This document shows positions 55,030 to 64,000 of a stretch of DNA of 64,000 nt, one piece after another; within the stretch, counting starts at the first letter, position 1, and every line of letters begins with the position of its first letter. This DNA is from Tillus elongatus (Eukaryota > Arthropoda > Insecta > Coleoptera > Cleridae), in contig OZ023265.1 in the NCBI GenBank assembly GCA_964006375.1, positions 15,483,252 to 15,547,251 on the forward strand. The letters run 5' to 3'. The notes beneath the pieces were generated by a model. That model saw nothing but the letters and a program-made list of their open reading frames with translations. It searched no databases and was not told where the DNA came from. The position numbers and the translations under genes are program-made.

Positions 55030-55480
55030 TAGCCCCACGTTGGGTGCCAATTGTATGTAGATTATTCTATTAATATAGAAAATTCAATTTTATTAGTCAT
55101 TATTTAATAAACATAATTTGTTATATAAAACAAAATTTTAATATATAGAGTATGCACAATAGGCCAAGGGATGGAGTGAATCGGGGCGGCAAAGCCGCAG
55201 ATGAGCCCTGAGGGAGAAATATATATATACACAATAATGTACATACACGGTCGCTACTGTTAGTCCCTAAAACTACAGCTTCTCCAATAAGCGCACATCG
55301 ACCAACGAAGTTGAGCAATAAGAAATGCAAATTCTTAGCTGAAACAAGCTCTTTGTATTTCTCCGTGTATTATAACTTTATCAGAAACCCACAGATAAAC
55401 GAATCGGACGCCGAATAAGACATTACAGCCGCAGGTGATCGTGTATTAAAACATTTTTCGGGGACGCCCAACAACAACCG
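55030..55480 (-). repeat. LTR-like sequence with reversed primer-binding site
   Basis: CCCCACGTTGGGTGCCAA is the complement of a TTGGCACCCAACGTGGGG-type primer-binding site, the usual arrangement directly inside a 5' LTR; TGTATGTAG next to it would be the LTR edge. The segment 55145-55220 is shared with 24775-24970. This implies a minus-oriented LTR, opposite to the nearby RNase H fragment, so at least two events are mixed here. The right LTR edge is not certain. Confidence 0.4.
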
Positions 55481-55484
55481 GAAC

Positions 55485-55905
55485 AAGGTCAGGTCAGGTC
55501 ACAGTCATTTATTTCAAAAACACATTTAAAAGCTTGTTTGGCCAGATTGTGCACTTATGTAGCCACAAAAGAAATAAATGTATCTGAAGTTAAAATATGT
55601 ATGTACAAATAAATTTAAAGAAAAACTTTTTTTTTGTTGGTTTGACCGCAATATACAATTTTCTTTGTTACGATACTAGGAATCTGACAATCGATTGCTC
55701 TTGTTTGGATAAAATTTACAATATAAAACCTATATCTGGTATATTCTTTTACTTCTAAGAATCACGTATGCTGCTGTCAAAAGCGCTGTTCTGATCATAT
55801 GAACACGCGATAAATATTTCAGGTTCCACAGAAACAAAGAACATTGGAAACACAACTTGTTCTATAAAACAGTCTGCTTGATATTACGGTTGGTTCCATT
55901 AAAAC
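55485..55905 (-). repeat. Possible LINE 3' end with (GACCT)n tail
   Basis: On the minus strand the segment ends AAATAAATGACTGTGACCT followed by two more ACCTG units, the layout of a LINE 3' end with a pentanucleotide tail. The upstream translation is too decayed to confirm an RT tail. Confidence 0.35.
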
Positions 55906-55974
55906 TATTCGATAAAAAGTCGCTCTTTGCCAATTGTTCGTCGAAAAAATTGACTCTTCAAGTGATGTCAACTT

Positions 55975-56043
55975 TGAGACTTTCAGAAAACGACTCTAAA
56001 TAAGCGCGAACGGCGACCCCTAAAACCCATATCCGAGATTAGT

Positions 56044-56134
<91 letters not shown>
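55975..56134 (+). repeat. H block and (AT)n
   Basis: AATAAGCGCGAACGGCGACC, CATATCCGAGATTAGTTTG, then about 88 bp of AT repeat. The hairpin is not preserved. Confidence 0.7.
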
Positions 56135-56137
<3 letters not shown>

Positions 56138-57345
56138 CTATGTATAGACATAGGATAGAAATTAGAATAATAATATTAAGAAATAATGGTCAAATTATTT
56201 TAGTAGTGCAATAGAACTAAAGGAATATAATTTAAATGGAAATCTAAAGAGGTTTTATGTTGTTATTTTATAAGAATTAGTATTAAGTTAAAGTAAAATA
56301 TATTGATAATGCAGTAGATATCGTGAAATAAAAAGCAAGATAAAGTGAAACAAACTATTTTTTGTATGGTTTGCTAGCTAGTGATAAGAGACTTGTGGTG
56401 AGATTGATAGTCGAGAGGAACCGGTTGAGAGGTCGAAGGCAAAACAGCCGAGAGACAGTAAAATTGGTATTCAGCGGGAGAACGTTGAGGAGTGAACAGG
56501 TAGAAGGTGCCTGGTCCACAGGAGAGGTGCCTGGTAATAATATAGTTGCCAGGGGTAGTTAAGCAAGAAGATAATGACTGAAAATAAATAAAACAGTTAA
56601 AGTTAATCAACCAAAACAACAGAATTTCATAAAAGAAATCCAAATACCATCTTTGTGGACATGGTGTACAGGAATGTGTAAGGTGACCGATAATTAACAA
56701 GCCAAATCTCTGGTTCTAACAATGTAAGTGATTTGATACTGAATAATATGTTTCTGTTATTAATAACCTATTATGGTATATTATGCAACTAATTTGTCCC
56801 TTAATTTGTTATTTAATATTTGTGAATTTTAATTTCAATGGGTAATCACCATTAAAGATGCCTAACTTTGTATAAAACAATGTAAGTAATTTGATACTGA
56901 ATAATATGTTTCTGTTATTAATAACCTATTATGGTATATTATGCAACTAATTTGTCCCTTAATTTGTTATTTAATATTTGTGAATTTTAATTTCAATGGG
57001 TAATCACCATTAAAGATGCCTAACTTTGTATAATTAGATTTTCATTTAAATCTCCTGGCCTTCATAATAGAAGTGGTAATGCATAATTAAAATAGAAAAA
57101 GACCAAGTAATTAGCAAAGACCAATTATACAAAGGAATTACCAAAAATAAAAATAAAAACAAGTTTAATCCTTAAAATCCTGAGAGGGCTGAGCAAATGA
57201 AAATTAGAAGTAATTAAGACGGTAAGTGAGTAAAATAAATTATCTTCTAATTGACGGGGTAATATTTGCAGGTTTTGGCTTATTAAAAGTATATTAGATA
57301 ATGATATTGGCAAACAGTGAGTTGCCTGGCGTCCAACGGTATAAA
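56135..57345 (+). repeat. LTR-like region with primer-binding-site-like end and 158-bp tandem duplication
   Basis: Near its right end, TGGCGTCCAACGG (about 57329) resembles a retroelement primer-binding site. Upstream, 56721-56878 is duplicated in tandem at 56879-57030 (GATACTGAATAATATGTTTC, GGGTAATCACCATTAAAGAT), nearly identical. The 66-codon frame at 56362 is not recognised. LTR identity is tentative; the duplication is certain. Confidence 0.45.
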
Positions 57346-57461
57346 TTATTAATATAAAGATATATTAGAAATTAGATTTATGATTAGAAGTAATTAATGT
57401 AATATCAGCATCTAATTAGTAATTAACAAATCATTAATTAAAAAGCCAGACCATAGCAAAA

Positions 57462-57465
<4 letters not shown>
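57346..57465. other. AT-rich spacer
   Basis: Short AT-rich stretch before the next array; would be the retroelement interior if the LTR reading is right. Confidence 0.3.

Positions 57466-57544
<79 letters not shown>
57466..57544. repeat. (AT)n array
   Basis: About 79 bp of AT repeat ending ACATACATATA, directly against the tip of the following transposon. Confidence 0.95.
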
Positions 57545-57547
<3 letters not shown>

Positions 57548-58009
57548 CATATATAGGGTGTTTCGCATAAGAACCGACAGCTTACCTCTATACTAAGTTG
57601 AACCCGTGGGGAGTTTTAAGCCTTAAAAATGGGGTTTCTAATTTTAAAAAAATCAATATCTCAGTTATGCTTGAACTTAGAAGAACTAAATTAGGTACAC
57701 GTTTGAACTAAATTAGGTACACGTTTTAAGTGTACCACGGGCAATAACCGACAGTAATAAAAATTCAATTGAAGCATTCTAATGGGTTGATAAGGGATGA
57801 TTCACCCTTAATATGTGACACAATTTTTTTAACCTATTGGTGGAATTAAAATAATTATTATTTCATTTTATGGGGAACTCAATTTTAAAACTTCTCTGAC
57901 TCTTGTTAATTTTCTAAAAACTTTGTCGTTTTCAACAAAATCCCGAATAACTAAATACATGTATTAGTTTTTCAATTTTCTATACAAATGGGCAAGCTCT
58001 TCGATAGAA

Positions 58010-58142
58010 GACCTATTCAATTCATTGATTGTTGTTGCCCTTACTTGGTGAAACTTGTCCATACTACATACAAAGAAGTAGTCTCCAAGTCTGTATGTAG
58101 TATAGACAAGTTTCACCAAGTAAGGGCAACAACAATCAATGA
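58010..58142. repeat. Foldback with 54-bp arms
   Basis: TTCATTGATTGTTGTTGCCC, TTACTTGGTGAAACTTGTCC and ATACTACATACA are followed, after an 11-18 bp loop, by their complements. A related half-copy is at 41622-41690, and a diverged one (GCTGTTGTTGCCCTTAG) near 16892 beside the hammerhead repeat. Confidence 0.85.
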
Positions 58143-58287
58143 ATTTAAGAGGTCTTCTACATGTATTAGAGCTATGTTGTTTAAAATCATCGGAAATTCA
58201 AACGTTTGCTATGAAATTTAACGTCAGATTTGACAATCAGTAAAATAAGTCATTTTATTTTAGTAATATTTGCTGAGTGTTGTGAAA

Positions 58288-58409
58288 ATGGCCGGGAATT
58301 TTTCATTTAGCAAACAGGTTAACGTGCTATTAATGTTAGGTTTCTGTGAAATAAACTACAGAAGACCTGTTGAAGAATATCGGAGAATACTTCCTAATCG
58401 TGTAATCGT
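58288..58409 (+). pseudogene. Transposase first exon, DUF4817-type HTH
   Basis: ATG opens MAGNFSFSKQVNVLLMLGFC then EINYRRPVEEYRRILPNR, the same kind of N-terminal helix-turn-helix as exon 1 of the DD41D transposase, and ends at donor GTAAGT. The remaining exons are deleted and the inverted repeat follows within 12 bp. Confidence 0.6.
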
Positions 58410-58554
58410 GTAAGTTTTAGAATTCAATTCCCCATAAAATGAAATAATAATTTTTTAAATCCGCCAATAGGTTAAAAAATTCTGTCACATTTTATGGATC
58501 AGTCATCCCTTATCAAACCTTTAAAATGCTTCATTTGAATTGTTATTACCGTGG

Positions 58555-58625
58555 ATTATTAAATTACCCAGCTTTCGGAAATATTTATTCCTATATCAAG
58601 GATATTTTAGTTTTAAAACTAAGCT
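58555..58625. repeat. Fragment similar to the foldback arm at 6207
   Basis: AGCTTTCGGAAATATTTATT then CCTATATCAAGGAT parallels AGCTTTCGGAAAAGTTTATT then CCATTCTCAAAGAT in the foldback at 6207-6655. It truncates the right arm of the preceding transposon. Confidence 0.5.
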
Positions 58626-59485
58626 TGAAAAAATTATATTAAAACATTTACAATTTTTTTAGATAAACTTTAACCAAAGTTGATCCAAATTTAACATAAA
58701 ACGAGTATAACAAGCAAATATTTTTACCTTATATTTCCATAGAGTGTATTTGCCCCAGGATAAAACTTTTACTACGCTCGCTGGTTATGTATGTAAGTAA
58801 AAACTCAAGCATCAACAAGACCTCTCAAAAGATATGTTAAGTTAGATTCTGCTCTCAGATATATAACTTACTTATTAGTTTCGGAACAAGTTAATTGTAG
58901 CATTCAGTTAAGTGTAGAATCCAGGATGTCAACATAGAACTCCAATTAACTAAGTTTGCTAACTAATTACGAAAATACCATGTTGACCTCTAGAGACTTC
59001 AAGAAAACCTACGATTCTACAGCTCCCTCTGGATTTATCCTAGAAAGTAAGGGTTAAACAAGATACCAATCTCGTATTTAGGTAGGCTCTTTATTTTACA
59101 CAGCGGGCTGTCTTTCAATAGGATCAAAGATAATTGAATAATGAATTAATAATATCCTTTCTCTGCTGTGCTACTATCTGGTAATATATTTGAGAGATAG
59201 TGTATTCATAGAATACAATGGTTTTCGTAGGCCACTTTAAGTAGCTGTAAAACATGTATTAGTACTATGGAGAATTTTGAACGATATAGCTGGTGTTAAT
59301 ATAAATTTTTTACTCAAAGTTAGCCGTGACACGCGAAACCTGACAATTTCTAACTGGTAGTATTTATTGGACAGTTGTCTGGCATCGTTTAGCTTCCTTT
59401 TTGGTTTCTTCATCTACGCCTGAATATGAGTTGCCGATTTTATCCATTCTTGGGAGCTAAGGCTACGCTTTTTCCAAAATAAAAC
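58626..59485. other. No recognised gene
   Basis: No sizeable frame, tandem repeat or element end recognised. Confidence 0.35.
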
Positions 59486-59489
59486 TTTT

Positions 59490-59545
59490 AGTGCCAAGCG
59501 CGAACTTGACACCCCGACCCTATATATTAGTTTCAGACCTTAAAT

Positions 59546-59632
<87 letters not shown>
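59490..59632 (+). repeat. H-block remnant and (AT)n
   Basis: GCCAAGCGCGAACTTGACAC, TATTAGTTTCAGACC and TTTATATATA, a decayed H block, then about 84 bp of AT repeat. Confidence 0.65.
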
Positions 59633-59636
<4 letters not shown>

Positions 59637-60120
59637 GTGTCACAAAAGTCGTAAAGATAGACTAGCTCAAGCCCTTTCAGAAAAACCATATATGATCTTA
59701 TCAAAAAGTTGACGGTTTTTAAGGTATTGACAATTTTATGAAAAAATTAAATTGTTAAATTTTGAATTATTTTGCCCACCCAGATGCAGAAAAAACATTT
59801 CCCCAATGCGATTTTTGAGCCTGTTAATCCTAGATAATAGCGTTATCGGACCAATCTGAGATATTTTGTATTATTATTCAGAAAATCTGAGGAAAAAAAT
59901 AAAAATCGGACTTTTCTTCCCCATTTTTTTTAAAACTTGGAAAAAACCTCCGTACTGAAAAAAAAATGTTAGTAAAATTCACTGGGTCATAATTTCAAAA
60001 ACTTTCCTGTTTTATGGAGATTCTAAAATGGTATAAAACATGATCAATATCTCTTAAAAGTAATTCACTGTCGACGATTGAAAGTTAATTTGGAAGTGAA
60101 ATCAGGTAGCTAATAAATAA
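59633..60120. other. Possible mariner-type tip, otherwise unrecognised
   Basis: TACAGAGTGTCACAAAAGTC directly after the (AT)n looks like a mariner-type inverted-repeat tip. No right end or transposase found. Confidence 0.35.
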
Positions 60121-60121
60121 A

Positions 60122-62334
<2,213 letters not shown>

Positions 62335-62670
62335 AAAAAAAAATCGGGACGCAGAAAGTGCGTTATGGTAGCGAATTTTGATCAAATGCTTCATATTTGA
62401 ATAGCTGAATTTGCTATTAACCTATAAGGTTTACCAAGAAACGAGTTTTTTCCGGAACACTTTAAGTCTACTCTCGGAAATTTTGGTACATTTTCAAACA
62501 AAAAAGTTATTTTGATGAAACATGGCACATTGTTTTTACTATATAGGTTATACTGGTAACCAAAATTGATGCCTGCTTTCTTTAAAAAAAAACACACTAA
62601 TTTGCTATTAGAAACATTTTATGCAAATTCACTACCATAACGCACTTCCTGCGTCCAGACTTTTTCTTAT
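62335..62670. mobile_element. MITE (family B), complete copy
   Basis: Best-preserved copy: left end GGGACGCAGAAAGTGCGTTA, right end AAATTCACTACCATAACGCA then CTTCCTGCGTCCAGAC. Flanks are an A run and a T run. Interior about 260 bp with no coding capacity. Confidence 0.85.
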
Positions 62671-63190
62671 GGATTGTTTAAAATCAACGACACGTCACAC
62701 ATGGAAACACGCTTAATATTTTTTTGCAATGTGAGGAGAGAAAGTATATCTAACTCCTTATTGATCAATACGCATAAATTCTTGTTGACACCATTCACAT
62801 TATAACAGTCGTTTTTGTGGCCATCCCAAATTTCCATTTCCTTTCAGCATTTTGTATCCATAATTGATGGGAATCCCTAATGAAAGAAAACATGGCTTGC
62901 AACATTTATTGAAACTTCAAAACTGGTTTTGAATCAACTTGATTTATGTATTCGACTATCACAAATCACAGTAGCCTAGTTTGCTTCATGCATATTGATG
63001 TAGTATTACAACGCGAATCCGTTTCGAAGTCTCTTACAAATATTACTAACTTATTTATATTCCGCCCCCAGCTTCGAGCCCTCGAATTCGCACTTATGCT
63101 TTTCCGGAACTTGTTTATTATTGTGTTATGTGAGCATAAATACGTATATTATCTGGCACATAATACATTTTACATTATTTTTTACTTTCA
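62671..63190. other. No recognised gene
   Basis: A 178-codon plus-strand frame starts at 62946, but its C-terminal third is read through the TCTG microsatellite (LSVCRSVGPSV-type repeats). The N-terminal part has no recognisable motif. I do not call it a gene. Confidence 0.35.
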
Positions 63191-63224
63191 CATCGTCACA
63201 ACGTGTGGAAATTTGCATCGGAGA

Positions 63225-64000
63225 CAATCTTTTTTTCGCTTAAACGTCGTAAAAAGTATCAAAACATATAGAAAACATGTTTTGGGAGCGATTTTTTTGT
63301 CTGTCGGTCTGTTAGTCTGTCGGTCTGTAGGTTTTCGGTCTCTCGGTCCGTCGGTCTGTCGGTCTGTCGGTCCGTCGGTCTGTCAGTCCGTCGGTCTGTC
63401 GGTGTGTCGGTATGTCGTTCTGTCCGTCTGTTGGTTTGTATGTCTATCTGTTTGTAGCCACGATAACTGTAGAACGAACTGAAATATCGTCTTCAAATTT
63501 GGTATACACTTGGCACTCGGCACACGAACGTTTCGGATTGTTTTTGGATAAAATCGTTTTAGGGTAGGGAATGAATCTGCGGGTGATTTGGTGAAAATTG
63601 ACGTTTTTCCGTTAAAACTCGAGTAATATAACGTTTTAGGGTTTATTTATTAGAAAACAATTTATTTCATCAAACATCTGGTATTCTATGCTGAAATTAA
63701 ACTGGAGGTTGAATGTTTGGGGGTAGAATAATCCTGACAAAGATTTCGATTTTTTTTGCTAAAACGGCGAAAGAAGTCTCAAAGCATATAGAAAACTTGA
63801 TTCTGGATTTTTTTTGTCTGTCGGTCGGTCGGTTTGTCGGTCTGTAGTCTGTCTGTTAATAGGCGCAATAACTTTCGAACGAATTGTGATATCATCTTTG
63901 AATTTGGTATCTAGTTAGCACCCGACAAAGAAACGTTTCTAGTTGTTTTTGTGGGTAAGATCGCGGGATAGGGGATAAGGAGGGAGTGATTTGGTGAAAC
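63225..64000 (+). repeat. Tandem repeat of about 520 bp with TCTG/TCGG microsatellite cores
   Basis: Two successive units: each has AAACG then TC-AAA-CATATAGAAAAC, a GTCTGTCGGTC microsatellite (63299-63450 long; 63817-63860 short), a CGATAACT-like or GCAATAACTTTCGAACGAA line, TTTGGTAT and GGGTGATTTGGTGAAA or GAGTGATTTGGTGAAA. The second unit is cut by the window end. The microsatellite followed by an ATAACT-line parallels the (AT)n and T block. Confidence 0.75.

Larger units (their letters stand above)
57556..58554. mobile_element. Deletion derivative of a mariner-type transposon
   Basis: Tip GGGTGTTTCGCATAAGAACC follows TA. The segment 57731-57900 is the inverted copy of 58421-58554 (CATTTTATGGGGAACTC, ACCTATTGGTGGAATT, TTGATAAGGGATGATTCACC). 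The outer 175 bp of the right arm is missing. The interior keeps only a transposase first exon and a foldback. Organisation parallels the DD41D element at 41952-44569. Confidence 0.7.

Noticed and set aside
55485..55505. Telomeric repeat
   Set aside because: The GACCT units do not match the insect TTAGG/CCTAA telomere repeat, and only about three units occur at what looks like a LINE tail.
62946..63482. A 178-codon gene
   Set aside because: Its C-terminal third is the TCTG microsatellite in translation and the rest shows no recognisable domain.

Overview
The window is eukaryotic, intron-capable, AT-rich DNA with almost no recognisable host coding sequence. The mobile-element families present (a mariner relative with an N-terminal domain of the insect DUF4817 type, a piggyBac transposase with a GT-AG intron, Tc1, Ty3/Gypsy gag and RNase H pieces, several non-LTR reverse transcriptases, tRNA-derived SINEs) point to an arthropod, most likely an insect with a large repeat-rich genome. 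About 28 long (AT)n arrays punctuate the sequence. Open frames reading Tyr-Ile-Tyr-Ile through these arrays are not genes.

Layout. 1-10 kb: a tandem ribozyme-type repeat, (ATT)n, a SINE, a LINE scrap, a Gypsy gag relic, a large foldback between (AT)n arrays, a CRE-rich possible promoter and a 43-bp minisatellite. 10-17 kb: two tandem units of an abundant composite repeat, a 5'-truncated LINE, a foldback pair and a perfect-looking hammerhead ribozyme at 17128-17170. 17.7-20.3 kb: a DNA transposon with GGGTCCACGGG inverted ends and a 598-codon transposase relic broken only by three stops. 22-25 kb: a piggyBac relic with an internal scrambled duplication, then an LTR-like scrap and a SINE. 25.4-27 kb: a long-inverted-repeat element with a composite repeat nested in it. 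27.9-30.9 kb: two copies of one LINE head to head. 33-37 kb: a Tc1 relic and a LINE lying between two (AT)n arrays. 42-44.6 kb: a near-complete DD41D mariner relative with about 460-bp inverted repeats. 45-46.9 kb: a LINE with an open reverse-transcriptase frame. 48-51 kb: inverted-repeat elements, a second hammerhead-like motif and a 198-bp satellite. 51-60 kb: Gypsy and LTR scraps and a deletion derivative of a mariner-type element. 60-64 kb: composite repeats, a complete MITE and a TCTG-rich tandem repeat.

Two themes recur. First, one composite repeat family supplies much of the DNA: a hairpin ending in AAATTCACT, an H block (GAGATC to CCGGGGTCAG), the (AT)n, a T block (CACACCGATAACTC onward), a long body, and a 310-bp MITE-like module with GACGCAGCAAGTGCG ends. 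Second, unrelated elements (LINE, mariner, TIR elements, foldbacks with hammerhead-like cores) sit inside or against (AT)n, suggesting these arrays are insertion targets or are spread by elements. The most interesting signal is the set of hammerhead ribozymes in short tandem or inverted repeats, which resembles retrozyme or Penelope-like biology. No CRISPR array, rRNA gene or confident functional tRNA gene was seen.
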